Origin: Peptococcaceae bacterium
Lineage (GTDB): Bacteria; Bacillota; Peptococcia; DRI-13; PHAD01
Assembly: GCA_024655825.1 (NCBI GenBank)
Contig: JANLFJ010000003.1
Location: 1-64,000, forward strand
Length of the DNA: 64,000 nt
Direction of reading: 5' to 3'
The notes beneath the pieces are model-generated. The model did not search any database and was not told the origin of the DNA. It worked only from the letters and a program-made list of their open reading frames with translations. Made by a program: the position numbers and the translations under genes. Positions 1 through 7,899 of the stretch are shown here, piece after piece (the first letter of the stretch is position 1; every line of letters begins with the position of its first letter).

Positions 1-353
1 TGAAACTTGCTTTTGGGCTCCAGGCAACGGTTGATGGCCATTACCTCTGCGAAGGGCAGGTCAGTAAAAAAGTTGTCCAGTCCCCAATACTGCCAGAAAT
101 GATGCAACAGCGCTACATCCAAAAACCGATAGTGGGTTTTGGCTACTACATCTGACAACCTACCAACAAACACATCTTCGTTTTGAGTAACCTTAAGGAT
201 CAGCCTGATTCGCTGGGCTTGGTTCTCGGTTAAAGACCCTAAATTCCAGATATTCCGGTGTTTAACCTTACCGTCTTCCCGATAAGATTCAGTCAGGGCA
301 TAGCTTTCGTAGACCTTGCCTTTAAAGGTTTTGGTAGCTCGTTTGAGGAACAT
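1..353 (-). CDS. IS1634/IS4-family transposase, N-terminal part (cut by window edge)
   Basis: An open frame runs from ATG at 353 to the window edge with no stop, giving 117 residues. A good ribosome site (GGAGG, 6 bases upstream) fixes the start. The protein begins MFLKRATKTFKGKVYESYAL and continues with a tract rich in basic residues, followed by GKVKHRNIWNLGSL. This resembles the N-terminal region of IS1634-type DDE transposases, which copy and paste or cut and paste their own element. The catalytic DDE domain would lie outside the window, so activity cannot be judged. It is on the same strand as the truncated istA into which it seems to have inserted. Confidence 0.65.
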   Translation of the reverse strand, partial: MFLKRATKTFKGKVYESYALTESYREDGKVKHRNIWNLGSLTENQAQRIRLILKVTQNEDVFVGRLSDVVAKTHYRFLDVALLHHFWQYWGLDNFFTDLPFAEVMAINRCLEPKSKF

Positions 354-365
354 CACAAACCTCCG

Positions 366-396
366 CTAGTATAATTCTATACTACGATTATACTAG
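366..396. repeat. 10-bp perfect inverted repeat in IS end
   Basis: CTAGTATAAT at 366-375 is mirrored by ATTATACTAG at 387-396, separated by 11 bases. The sequence lies 13 bases upstream of the IS1634-like transposase ATG. The arms contain TATAAT-like hexamers and the motif TAGTATA recurs nearby, so it may be a transposase-binding site, a promoter, or both. Confidence 0.6.
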
Positions 397-440
397 AAAA
401 GGCCGGTAATTACAATTATCTTAGGAGTCAATATCTGTCG

Positions 441-791
441 TTATACCGCATATTCTATACTACAACCAGTTCGTTTCGTAGCCGTGTATCCGTGATTTAT
501 AAGGGTTTGGTAAAATATGTCGCCAAACTCGGGTTTTAACCAATCATAAATTTGGGCAGCGGTTATTTCACGATAAGTCCGCAACCATGAGATAATCAAC
601 TCTTTGTGTTGCTCAAGACTGGATTTCTTAGCCGGTTCGAGGATTGTCTCCTGAAACTCATCAGGTGTCATATCCCAGTATTTCTTAACAGTATTACGAT
701 GAATCTGTAGCAGTTTTGCCACTTTACGCTGCTTGAAACCTTCACTTTTCATTACCTGAATTTTACTGTACATGTGCCACCTCTTAATCAT
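441..791 (-). pseudogene. istA: Truncated IS21-family transposase IstA
   Basis: The first ~91 residues look like the N-terminal helix-turn-helix region of IS21-family IstA: MIKRWHMYSKIQVMKSEG, then FKQRKVAKLLQIHRNTVKKY and a segment ending ITAAQIYDWLKPEFGD. IstA proteins are normally around 400-500 residues with a DDE integrase core. Here the frame stops at 116 residues, and the last ~25 residues are not IstA-like but are translated from the adjacent insertion sequence. A ribosome site (GGGAGG) precedes the ATG at 791. The gene is therefore a dead remnant interrupted by the IS1634-like element; the ATPase partner istB is not seen in the window. Confidence 0.75.
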
Positions 792-935
792 TTTTCGCCT
801 CCCATAATATTACTTTTTTGGTTCCGCACCAATTAAGATAATACCATGAAAAGCCATAATATTTGCCATTACTGGCTTATTTTAGTGGCACACTTTTCAT
901 TAGCGTTTTTGGTACACTTTATTTTAGCATTTACA
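519..935 (-). mobile_element. IS21-family element remnant with terminal repeats
   Basis: Read on the minus strand, the element begins at 935 with TGTAAATGC, the TG-type terminus of IS21 elements. Two imperfect 19-base direct repeats, TGGCACACTTTTCATTAGC (886-904) and TGGTACACTTTATTTTAGC (910-928), match at 15 of 19 positions. Multiple subterminal repeats of this kind are the hallmark of IS21 ends and bind IstA. The remainder is the truncated istA. The end lies only 21 bases from the last CRISPR repeat. Confidence 0.7.
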
Positions 936-956
936 CATAGGCTTTCCGACGGTCTC

Positions 957-1343
957 GTTTCCGTCCCCTTACGGGGTTAATAAGGTTCAAATCCCTCGAA
1001 GACGATTTTGGAAAGCCGATATATGTCGTTTCCGTCCCCTTACGGGGTTAATAAGGTTCAAATCCCTCGAAGACGATTTTGGAAAGCCGATATATGTCGT
1101 TTCCGTCCCCTTACGGGGTTAATAAGGTTCAAATTCTACAGCTACCAACTCAAAGATGTTCTAAAAGCCGTTTCCGTCCCCTTACGGGGTTAATAAGGTT
1201 CAAATCGAAAGCGAGAAGCCTGACAGAATTATCATCTTTTGTTTCCGTCCCCTTACGGGGTTAATAAGGTTCAAATAGAAGGAGGGGGAGGAGTAATATG
1301 TCAATTAGTTTCCGTCCCCTTACGGGGTTAATAAGGTTCAAAT
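957..1343 (-). CRISPR. Type III-A CRISPR array, 6 identical repeats, 5 spacers
   Basis: Six identical 36-base repeats start at 957, 1028, 1099, 1170, 1241 and 1308. Spacers lie at 993-1027, 1064-1098, 1135-1169, 1206-1240 (35 bases each) and 1277-1307 (31 bases). On the minus strand each repeat contains the hairpin CCCCGTAAGGGG followed by exactly eight bases, ACGGAAAC, up to the spacer. This is the expected Cas6 product: cleavage at the hairpin base leaving an 8-base 5' tag. Transcription is therefore leftward, like the cas genes, and the leader is at 1344-1517. The first two spacers by coordinate are identical. No degenerate terminal repeat is seen, suggesting that the old end was lost. Confidence 0.97.
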
Positions 1344-1517
1344 CCTGCCGTTGCAATCACCTGCCGGAGTAAGCCTCAAAATTCGTTTTGCGGCTTATGC
1401 ATCGATATTCATAATGCTTGCTCAGATTTTTGCCCCAAAACCTTGGTTTTTCCAATAAAATCAAAGTGCGGCTCATACTCATGATTTTTCTCTCCATATT
1501 CAATAAGTTGAATTTTT
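1344..1517 (-). promoter_or_regulatory. CRISPR leader
   Basis: This gene-free stretch lies between the cas2 stop and the first-transcribed repeat. It is AT-rich except near the repeat. Its position and the repeat orientation make it the leader, which carries the array promoter and the site of new spacer integration. I do not see a convincing -35/-10 pair, so no promoter is placed. An imperfect palindrome (GCTTATG..CATAATGC, 1393-1417) is present in its middle. Confidence 0.6.
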
Positions 1518-1850
1518 TTACACGACTATCACTTCATCAACTTCTGTTTTTTGGATATTTCCCCAAACCTGGACGTCAGCATTTCCAGCTAAGCGGTAAA
1601 TCCTAAGCAAATCATCATCGGTCACATATTTGCTTATCCCTTGAATCAGTTTTTTATGGGTTTTTGAGTCAAGGATACATTCAAAGGCGGACTTTTGAAC
1701 ACGAAAACCAAAGCTTTTCAAATATTTGGCCAGCCTGTTCCTTCTTTTGTTATCAATAACGTCATATATAACTACCACCAGGTACTTGCGCTTTTCTTCC
1801 GGTTCCGTTTCATCAAACAGAAAATAGTCTTCAAAAAGCTTAACCTCCAC
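1518..1850 (-). CDS. cas2: CRISPR-associated endonuclease Cas2
   Basis: Small dimeric ferredoxin-fold protein that bridges Cas1 dimers in the spacer-integration complex. The core reads YLVVVIYDVIDNKRRNRLAK, with the conserved aspartate of the first strand, followed by a YLKSFGFRVQKSAFEC segment typical of Cas2. I place the start at GTG 1850 (110 residues): a strong AAGGAGG lies 8 bases upstream, whereas the longer frame to 1895 would overlap cas1 and has no ribosome site. It is the last gene of the operon, 13 bases after cas1 and next to the leader. Confidence 0.93.
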   Translation of the reverse strand: MEVKLFEDYFLFDETEPEEKRKYLVVVIYDVIDNKRRNRLAKYLKSFGFRVQKSAFECILDSKTHKKLIQGISKYVTDDDLLRIYRLAGNADVQVWGNIQKTEVDEVIVV

Positions 1851-1863
1851 CTTGTACACCTCC

Positions 1864-2871
1864 TTAACGCAAGCGGACCGGATGATAGTAGTCAATGTTA
1901 TTATTTTCTATACAACTGGCCAATACTCCTGCCTGGTGCTGGATAGCCCGTCGGTAGCTCATGCGTTGATTTGCGTAGGGGAGGTAATTGGCTTCACTGC
2001 GGATTTTTTCTTCAAAATATTTGATGAATTTGTGGAGAGCTTTTTTCTCTAACAACACTGCGCCGGTTTTCTTATCTGTGGTAAAATCTTCAGGCACAAG
2101 GCTGCCTCCTTGAACAATGCTCATTACCAAGGAATCTGCAATCACGGGCCGCCATTCCTCAATAAGATCGCTGGCTAATGCTGGATGGCCCTGCCTGTCC
2201 TGATGCATCAACCCGGCGTAAGGATGAAGCCCTTTATTCACAACTGCAGTATATGTTTCATATAACAGCAACGTATAACCCAAACTAAGCAAAGAATTAA
2301 ACGGATCCAAAGGCGGCATCCGGCTTCGCCCTGAAAAAGCGAACCTCCTGTTGACCATAAGCGACAGAGCTTTGAAATAATGCCGGGAAGCCGCCCCCTC
2401 ATAGCCCATGATTTGGGCAATAGTTACTGCTCTCAAAACAGCATCTTCCAAAAGCAGCATCTGGGAGATGTGTTCATTTACGGCGGCATTTTCGATATGG
2501 CGGTTATACCGTCGCAGTACAACCACCTGGTTGGGGATTTTTGCGGCAACAACTTTGGCAGAGAATTTTAAGCAGAAGTCCTTGTCGTCACCCGCCCTGA
2601 ACTGCTCTCTCTGTCGAATGATGTTGACATGTTTGGTCGATTCCAGGCGGCCATAGAACAGGCCGGATTTGGACAGAAAGGTTACAGGGATACCTTTTTC
2701 CAGCAGTTCAGCCGAGCACGATGATGTCATTTGCGCCGAACCCATCAGAACTACACCTTCCAATAATTCCAAAGGTATGCTGACATTCAGCCCGCCGCGT
2801 TTTTCGGCAATAATCCGGCCTTCTTCTATCCTGATTCTTGTATCAGGCTCACAGACATACAAAAAGCTCAT
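1864..2871 (-). CDS. cas1: CRISPR-associated endonuclease/integrase Cas1
   Basis: Metal-dependent integrase that inserts new spacers at the leader end with Cas2. The 335 residues show an N-terminal beta domain (MSFLYVCEPDTRIRIEEGRI) and the helical catalytic domain. The metal ligands are visible as GYEGAASRHYF (glutamate, about residue 158), LMHQDRQGHPALASDLIEEW (histidine and acidic pair, about 220-235). All catalytic residues are present. The ATG overlaps the csm6 stop by four bases (ATGA), indicating translational coupling. Presence of cas1-cas2 within a type III-A operon implies that this locus acquires its own spacers. Confidence 0.96.
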   Translation of the reverse strand: MSFLYVCEPDTRIRIEEGRIIAEKRGGLNVSIPLELLEGVVLMGSAQMTSSCSAELLEKGIPVTFLSKSGLFYGRLESTKHVNIIRQREQFRAGDDKDFCLKFSAKVVAAKIPNQVVVLRRYNRHIENAAVNEHISQMLLLEDAVLRAVTIAQIMGYEGAASRHYFKALSLMVNRRFAFSGRSRMPPLDPFNSLLSLGYTLLLYETYTAVVNKGLHPYAGLMHQDRQGHPALASDLIEEWRPVIADSLVMSIVQGGSLVPEDFTTDKKTGAVLLEKKALHKFIKYFEEKIRSEANYLPYANQRMSYRRAIQHQAGVLASCIENNNIDYYHPVRLR

Positions 2872-4253
2872 AAAGACCTCTCCAGTTCACCGGAGATTTT
2901 TGCATTGATGGTATCAAAGATGTTGAAAATCTCCTGCTTACATCGAGATTTAAAGACAACCGCAATCAGTTTTTCCAATTTTTTAACGATCTTACTGCTG
3001 TTCATACCCACTTGTTCATGAATATCTTCTTCCAAAACTCCACAAAGGCTGTGAGCAGCTGTGTTCCTTTCTTCTTTATTGAGGTTTTCCATCGCCAGCA
3101 GGAAATCGCTAAAAGATTTGATTTGACTGTCCGCATTTCTTTTTAAAAAATAGCTGATCAGGCAGTTTTGCAATTTTATATTGACATGGCTGTTATCACG
3201 ATATTCTCCATTGTAGTATTCATCAATGTATTTTAGCATTCTTTGATCATAGTCCTTGATCTTATGCCTTCTGACCACCTTCTCTGGTTCCTTTTTAGGT
3301 CCTTTGGTTCTTTGGGGTTTATAGCGCTCTTCAATTATTGTATCAATTGAAAAGCCTAAGCAGTATTTAAGAAAGAGGCCTTGCAGCTCTGTGACGAGCG
3401 GGTTCAGCCGGAGAACAAAGTCCGTTAAATGCCCGGTTTTTTGCAGCAGCTTAATCGCGTTAAAGTATTCGCATACTTTCTTGCAATCTTTATCCAACTC
3501 CGGATAGCGTGCCAATGCTTTAGCAACAGCAAACTCCGGGCTATCGGATGCTGGATCCAGGTTTTTCTTGCAGTCCGCAAATTTGAGCAATGCCATTACC
3601 GACGAATCCTCTTCAGCCCCGTAGCTTCTTAGAATCTGAACGGCCTCCGCATAGTTGTATTTTTTTATCAATACCTGCACCTGCCCTTTGGCCAAGGTGC
3701 GCTTAAAGCTTATGATGTCTGGGAGCACACAGCGGTTGGGAGCGTCTGGTTCGTTATCAAGGTTGTCCTGAAACTCCCGTTCCACATCGTACTCTCTTCC
3801 CCCCGCCTTGCTCTCGTTAGCTTTGGCGGCCGGAGTGATCACCTGCACCGGGATTAATGGTTTTGACGACACAACGGTCTCCAGACAGAGCATGGCCATC
3901 ATCTGGGGTGTACCCGAGCTGACGTTCAACAATATTTTGTCTTTTGGGTATTGTTGAGCGATTTCTTCCAAATGTTTGCTGAAGATGCCGATAAACGCAT
4001 CGAAGTCATGAGGGTTTTCGATATGAGAGAATATCAGCTTAATATCAACGGGGTGAGCCAATTTCTCGCCCAGGAACTTTACTCCCCTGGAAAAGCGCCG
4101 GTCTTTTTCCTCCCGCATCCCCATTTCCTGCGACAGGAAAATATAGACGGTGTGCGGCCGGTAATGCCTGATGATGTGAAGCATCGGCCCGTCATAATTA
4201 TCCCGGACAGGATCCGTGGAACCCGTACAGGAAAACAAAACATAATCATTCAA
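2868..4253 (-). CDS. csm6: Type III-A accessory RNase Csm6 (CARF-HEPN)
   Basis: Stand-alone ribonuclease switched on by cyclic oligoadenylate made by Cas10. The N-terminal CARF domain shows LFSCTGSTDPVRD (about 6-18) and the second pocket motif LLNVSSGTPQMM. The C-terminal HEPN domain carries RNTAAHS at about 396, the R-x4-H catalytic motif. Between them lies a helical linker. An upstream ATG at 4310 would start inside cas6 and add an unrelated tail, so I prefer TTG at 4253, which overlaps cas6 by eight bases and begins directly with the CARF strand; its ribosome site (GGGGGCGATGGG) is weak. Length is about 461 residues, normal for the family. Confidence 0.92.
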   Translation of the reverse strand: MNDYVLFSCTGSTDPVRDNYDGPMLHIIRHYRPHTVYIFLSQEMGMREEKDRRFSRGVKFLGEKLAHPVDIKLIFSHIENPHDFDAFIGIFSKHLEEIAQQYPKDKILLNVSSGTPQMMAMLCLETVVSSKPLIPVQVITPAAKANESKAGGREYDVEREFQDNLDNEPDAPNRCVLPDIISFKRTLAKGQVQVLIKKYNYAEAVQILRSYGAEEDSSVMALLKFADCKKNLDPASDSPEFAVAKALARYPELDKDCKKVCEYFNAIKLLQKTGHLTDFVLRLNPLVTELQGLFLKYCLGFSIDTIIEERYKPQRTKGPKKEPEKVVRRHKIKDYDQRMLKYIDEYYNGEYRDNSHVNIKLQNCLISYFLKRNADSQIKSFSDFLLAMENLNKEERNTAAHSLCGVLEEDIHEQVGMNSSKIVKKLEKLIAVVFKSRCKQEIFNIFDTINAKISGELERSL

Positions 4254-4995
4254 TGCCCATCGCCCCCATTCCCAAGGCTGTTTTAATGCCGAGACCGGAC
4301 CATTCACCATAACTGAAAAGCAGATTGGCCAGGCTGACCATGGTTTCCGGCCCGCTAATCACTAATTCCAGTTTCCCGATAAACGAAGGGATTTTTATTC
4401 CTTCGAGGGAATAGCTGGTGCTTCGCAGAGAATAATTTCTGATCCTGGTATTTTGCGAGAGGTGCCGGAGGGCTTCTTCATTTTTTAATGAAAAATCATC
4501 AGCAAAGGCGTCATATTTATTCATCAGGCTTTGATAGATTAAAGCAAGGTCCGGAAAAATCATGTATTGGTTGGCCGATTTAAAGGAGCAGGGAGTGAGA
4601 AACCTGATTTTAACAATTCTTCTTGGGGTTTGCTCCAGATAGAATTTCCTGGTCAGTTCCCGGTAAGTTACGGGCGGCGTTTCCTTTTTGTCCTTGATGA
4701 CCAGTTTTAAATCCTTATCCTTGATGATTAACTCAGTCAGGTCGTCCTTCAAGAGAGGCTCGCCTATACCCTGCCAGGCCTGTTCGGTCAAGGTGTTGAC
4801 GATCCAGACCCAGGTCTTTCCTCCTTCGCCGCAGCCAAGGAACTGGCTGAAGGGTTTAAGGCCGCTTTCGTGAAGGTGCGCAGCATAGCTGCGCTCAACT
4901 CTTTCCATCAGGATCCCATGGAAAAGCGACGCCATGTTGTAATTGCATTTTTCTTCCCTGCCAGGCTCCAAGACAATTTTAATTGTTCTCAGCAT
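4246..4995 (-). CDS. cas6: CRISPR pre-crRNA endoribonuclease Cas6
   Basis: Cuts the leftward array transcript at the base of each repeat hairpin to give crRNAs with the ACGGAAAC tag. The 249 residues contain the N-terminal ferredoxin-like repeat with AAHLHESGLKPFSQFLG, the mid segment KIRFLTPCSFKSANQYMIFP typical of the Cas6 C-terminal domain, and the glycine-rich loop YGEWSGLGIKTALGMGAMGI at the end. The open frame extends upstream to 5280 but that part is antiframe to csm5. ATG 4995 starts two bases after the csm5 stop and is preceded by GGGAGAG. Its presence inside the operon makes the locus self-sufficient for crRNA processing. Confidence 0.93.
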   Translation of the reverse strand: MLRTIKIVLEPGREEKCNYNMASLFHGILMERVERSYAAHLHESGLKPFSQFLGCGEGGKTWVWIVNTLTEQAWQGIGEPLLKDDLTELIIKDKDLKLVIKDKKETPPVTYRELTRKFYLEQTPRRIVKIRFLTPCSFKSANQYMIFPDLALIYQSLMNKYDAFADDFSLKNEEALRHLSQNTRIRNYSLRSTSYSLEGIKIPSFIGKLELVISGPETMVSLANLLFSYGEWSGLGIKTALGMGAMGIE

Positions 4996-4997
4996 GA

Positions 4998-6197
4998 TCA
5001 GCTCTCCCTGATCCGGCAAATACCCATAAACATGTCCTTCCCGTTGACTCTTGCCACCTTCAGCGCCCGGGGAGAGAGCGGGCGGTCCTGGAAATGCTTG
5101 TGTCTGGGGAAAACCATCTGCATGACTTTTTTCGACAATTCGTTGGCCTTCTTGGGGTCCGCCGCCAAGGAGGAAATGACGGATTTGGAATGGTAGCCGG
5201 CCCCTCCCCCCATAATTAACACTCCTTTGCCGCTGTCCTTCAGCGCTTCTCCAGGCAGGAATTTCATGCTGCCAGGCCAAACGGAAATAACGCCGGCTGA
5301 GCCAAAGAGCGCTTCAAACCTTTTTTGCAGACACACGGCAATATCGTCAAAGGTTGTAATCCCATACTCCATCTTGATCTTGAAGGAATCGATGGTTAAG
5401 GAAAACTCCACTTCGGTCCCCGGCCGGGCGCATTCCCGGTAAAGAGGCAAAGCCCCTGCTCTCTCGTCCTCGCCCTTCAACCGCCCGTCTACCAGGGATA
5501 GGTCTCTCTTCTTAACCAAAACCAGGCTTTCCGGGGGAAAGGGAGTAGAATCGCTGACGGAGATGCCGGCCATCCCTTTGAAATCTTCCAGGCGGCCGTT
5601 AATATGTTTCCGGTAGTCCAACAGGTTTTTCTCTATTTCTTGGCCCAGCCTTTCAACATCCTTCTTCTTATATTTGCCGTCGCTTGCTCCTCCCAGGATG
5701 GCCTCCATTTTTTGAAGATATTTCTGGTTTGGAGCGGCCTCCCTGTGCAGGAGAGAGGCTACGACCGCCGTGCGCAGGGCGCCCTTGATGCTGCTTCCCG
5801 GAATATAGGGAAGGCCGGCCGTATTCTTAATAAAACCGTGGATGTCATTGGTTTTAAAATCAGGGTGTTCCGCCGTGGAATAAACTACCTTGCTGACCTG
5901 TTTAAACACTGCTACCGCCCGGTTTTTGATGCGGTACTCTTTTTCTTTCAGCCATCTAAAAGTGTCAAACCCTCCATCTTTTGCCTTCTGCTGGATGAAA
6001 GCAGCGTATTCATTAAACAGCCCTGTGGACAGCAAATAATTGATCCATTTCCGCTCGTCCAAAACATAAACCTTTTTTTCGTCAGGCACAAAGGCATAGT
6101 TAAGCCTGGTAAGCTTAGTGCTGTCCCCTCCGCCCACAAAAAGGGGAGTAATTACCTGCAACTTGAGGCGATAGTTGGTTTTGCCGGCCAGGCTCAT
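4998..6197 (-). CDS. csm5: Type III-A effector subunit Csm5
   Basis: RAMP-fold (Cas7-like) subunit that caps the 3' end of the crRNA in the Csm complex and helps trim it. The 399 residues start with LQVITPLFVGGGD, the first strand and glycine loop, and carry the RAMP signature YIPGSSIKGALRTAVV near residue 130. A second glycine-rich region GKGVLIMGGGAGYHSKSVIS near 340 and a PLSPRALKVAR tail are typical of Csm5. The start overlaps the csm4 stop by four bases. It is on the same strand and in the standard csm4-csm5 order. Confidence 0.94.
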   Translation of the reverse strand: MSLAGKTNYRLKLQVITPLFVGGGDSTKLTRLNYAFVPDEKKVYVLDERKWINYLLSTGLFNEYAAFIQQKAKDGGFDTFRWLKEKEYRIKNRAVAVFKQVSKVVYSTAEHPDFKTNDIHGFIKNTAGLPYIPGSSIKGALRTAVVASLLHREAAPNQKYLQKMEAILGGASDGKYKKKDVERLGQEIEKNLLDYRKHINGRLEDFKGMAGISVSDSTPFPPESLVLVKKRDLSLVDGRLKGEDERAGALPLYRECARPGTEVEFSLTIDSFKIKMEYGITTFDDIAVCLQKRFEALFGSAGVISVWPGSMKFLPGEALKDSGKGVLIMGGGAGYHSKSVISSLAADPKKANELSKKVMQMVFPRHKHFQDRPLSPRALKVARVNGKDMFMGICRIRES

Positions 6198-7174
6198 ATC
6201 TTCACCCCCAGATACATCCCTTTTCCGTACCGGTAGACCGGGTGACCGCCGCGGTCAGAAACGTCAAGCACCTGCCCTTTGATTCGTTCCGGGAAGCAGG
6301 CCCCGGCAGCAAACATCACCACCGGTTTTCTTTTTAGCTGGGCTGCGGCGTAGGTCTGAGAAGCCACAAAACCGGTTCTGCCCACCAGGGTATAATACGA
6401 GTTGTCCTGTTTGACGATGCTCAGTTCGTCCTTGGCAGGAGCCAACACAGACAAGGACATATACAGCCCCACCTCTTCCGTCAGCAGCTCATCAAGGATG
6501 CAATCGCTGTCATAAAGGCCTGTCTCAAAGGAGTCCTTGACCAATACAAATTTCCCCAGCCCGCTGCTCTTTTTGCCGCCGATACCGGATAGCCCCAGAC
6601 TCTCCATGACCTTATCAAGCCTCACCCTCCACTCTTCGGAGACCCCAAGGATGAAATACAGGCCGCTGTTTTTACGAAAGCAGTATGCCGAGACCGGGTA
6701 AGGCATGGTCTCCTCTTCCCGGGCTGTCTTCGCCCGGTAAAGAAGCGTTTCATAGGCAAAACTCTCTTGTTCCTGGAGCCAGGGCAGTTCTCCACCCCGG
6801 CGAAGAAAACCAAGATACGCCCTAAACTTGCTGGCCGGGATATAATCCAGCTTTTTCAGGGACTTTTTGTCGGTCTTTCCTTCTTCTTCCCCGTCCTGCT
6901 TAATATATGGGGGTATGGCCGGCTTTGGCAGATAAAGCTCCTGCCCTGACCAGGGAAACAAATCAGAGAGCAGGAACAGGCCGCTTTGGGCAGCCTCAAT
7001 CAATTCGCCACATCCCTGCACTCCGTAAACATTTATCCATTCCTGGCAAATGGCGCTAAAAAGGGTGTCGGCATGGCAGGCCATCCTGCTTTGCGCCAGC
7101 ACGGCTCCGGCCCTGTCGCCGCCAAAGCGGACCGGGGTCAGAAACTCCATCTTGTATAGATAGTGCTTCATCAT
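6194..7174 (-). CDS. csm4: Type III-A effector subunit Csm4
   Basis: Cas5-like RAMP subunit that holds the 5' tag of the crRNA and contacts Cas10. The 326 residues begin YKMEFLTPVRFGGDRAG, the expected first strand and glycine turn. SRMACHADTLFSAICQEW follows, a Csm4 segment, and a later GLGLSGIGGKKSSGLGKF-like glycine-rich stretch (LSGIGGKKSSGLGKF, about residue 200) is the RAMP G-loop. The ATG at 7174 overlaps the csm3 stop by four bases. The gene is followed, again with overlap, by csm5. Confidence 0.94.
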   Translation of the reverse strand: MMKHYLYKMEFLTPVRFGGDRAGAVLAQSRMACHADTLFSAICQEWINVYGVQGCGELIEAAQSGLFLLSDLFPWSGQELYLPKPAIPPYIKQDGEEEGKTDKKSLKKLDYIPASKFRAYLGFLRRGGELPWLQEQESFAYETLLYRAKTAREEETMPYPVSAYCFRKNSGLYFILGVSEEWRVRLDKVMESLGLSGIGGKKSSGLGKFVLVKDSFETGLYDSDCILDELLTEEVGLYMSLSVLAPAKDELSIVKQDNSYYTLVGRTGFVASQTYAAAQLKRKPVVMFAAGACFPERIKGQVLDVSDRGGHPVYRYGKGMYLGVKI

Positions 7175-7899
7175 ATGACCACGCCGTTTCTGCCGTTCTG
7201 GAAGGCCTCTTCCGCCTTTGTTCTGACGTCAAAGCCTAAAGCCTTTTTGCCTGAAACCTGGGCGTAGTCCTTATATTCCAGTGTTATTCCCGCGAATTCA
7301 ACCCGCCCGCAGCCCCTGCTGCCGTGGCCCCCGATGTAATCATCCTGGAGCAAGGAAATCCCGCAGCCCAGGTGCCGCATGTCTTCCTCCAGTTCTTCGG
7401 GCTTTTCCAGGTTGTAAACCAACTTAAAAGCGAATTCCGCTCCGGCCGGCACCCGCTCCATTTGGCGGGGATTGGCTATTCCGCTGAGACGGGGGATGGT
7501 GTTTTCAAATTTGATTTCGGTCAAATAAAGGTCGGTGTCCATTTTTTTCAGTCGTTCTAAGCTCTCCTTTGTCATGAAAGCATCATAAAACTGCAGCCGG
7601 GAGAGGAAGAGCTTTTCGCCGCTGCTGCCGAAAAGGCGCAAAAGCTTATCGTCCTCGTCCTTGAAATCCTTCAACTGCCCTTCCCGCGCATAAACCCGGG
7701 CCAAAAGGTAGCGCATTTTCCCCTTCAGGCTGCTGCCGGGGATATAGGGGCTCTTGGTCAATGGATCGCGGACCACGACCATATCCACTGCGCCGATGGA
7801 GGAAAAGTTCTTGGAAGCGCCGATATGCAGCCCGGTCTTCAGGCAGATCTTGCCCCCCAGAATCAGTTTGCCGCAAATTCCGTTGATGTTATTGCTCAT
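7171..7899 (-). CDS. csm3: Type III-A backbone subunit and target-RNA nuclease Csm3
   Basis: Cas7-like subunit that forms the crRNA-binding filament and cuts bound target RNA every six bases. The 242 residues show GKICLKTGLHIGASK, then GAVDMVVVRDP with the catalytic aspartate at about position 39 (equivalent to D33 of well-studied Csm3), then YIPGSSLKGKMRYLLAR, the RAMP signature. GHGSRGCGRVEF near the C-terminus is the G-loop. All elements needed for target RNA cleavage are present. Start and stop overlap the neighbours by four bases each. Confidence 0.96.
   Translation of the reverse strand: MSNNINGICGKLILGGKICLKTGLHIGASKNFSSIGAVDMVVVRDPLTKSPYIPGSSLKGKMRYLLARVYAREGQLKDFKDEDDKLLRLFGSSGEKLFLSRLQFYDAFMTKESLERLKKMDTDLYLTEIKFENTIPRLSGIANPRQMERVPAGAEFAFKLVYNLEKPEELEEDMRHLGCGISLLQDDYIGGHGSRGCGRVEFAGITLEYKDYAQVSGKKALGFDVRTKAEEAFQNGRNGVVI

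Larger units (their letters stand above)
1..518 (-). mobile_element. IS1634/IS4-like insertion sequence, one end only
   Basis: The element enters from outside the left edge of the window. It comprises the 5' part of a transposase gene and about 165 bases of upstream end sequence. The inner border is inferred at about 518, because there the neighbouring IS21 istA frame loses family-like sequence and runs into unrelated codons. The noncoding end holds a perfect 10-base inverted repeat (366-396) and two copies of TTCTATACTAC (375-385 and 453-463), as expected of a transposase-binding end. The other end and any target duplication lie outside the window, so the exact border is not proven. Confidence 0.6.

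Noticed and set aside
1008-1264. Two overlapping plus-strand ORFs beginning MESRYMSFPSPYGVNK
   Set aside because: They are translations of CRISPR repeats and spacers; the repeated peptide simply mirrors the 36-base repeat.
957-1343. Rightward transcription of the CRISPR array
   Set aside because: Only the leftward strand places the hairpin followed by an 8-base ACGGAAAC tag before each spacer, and the leader then adjoins cas2 as expected.
4996-5280. N-terminal extension of Cas6 to 344 residues
   Set aside because: The added part is in a different frame of csm5, has no homology to Cas6, and a ribosome site precedes ATG 4995.
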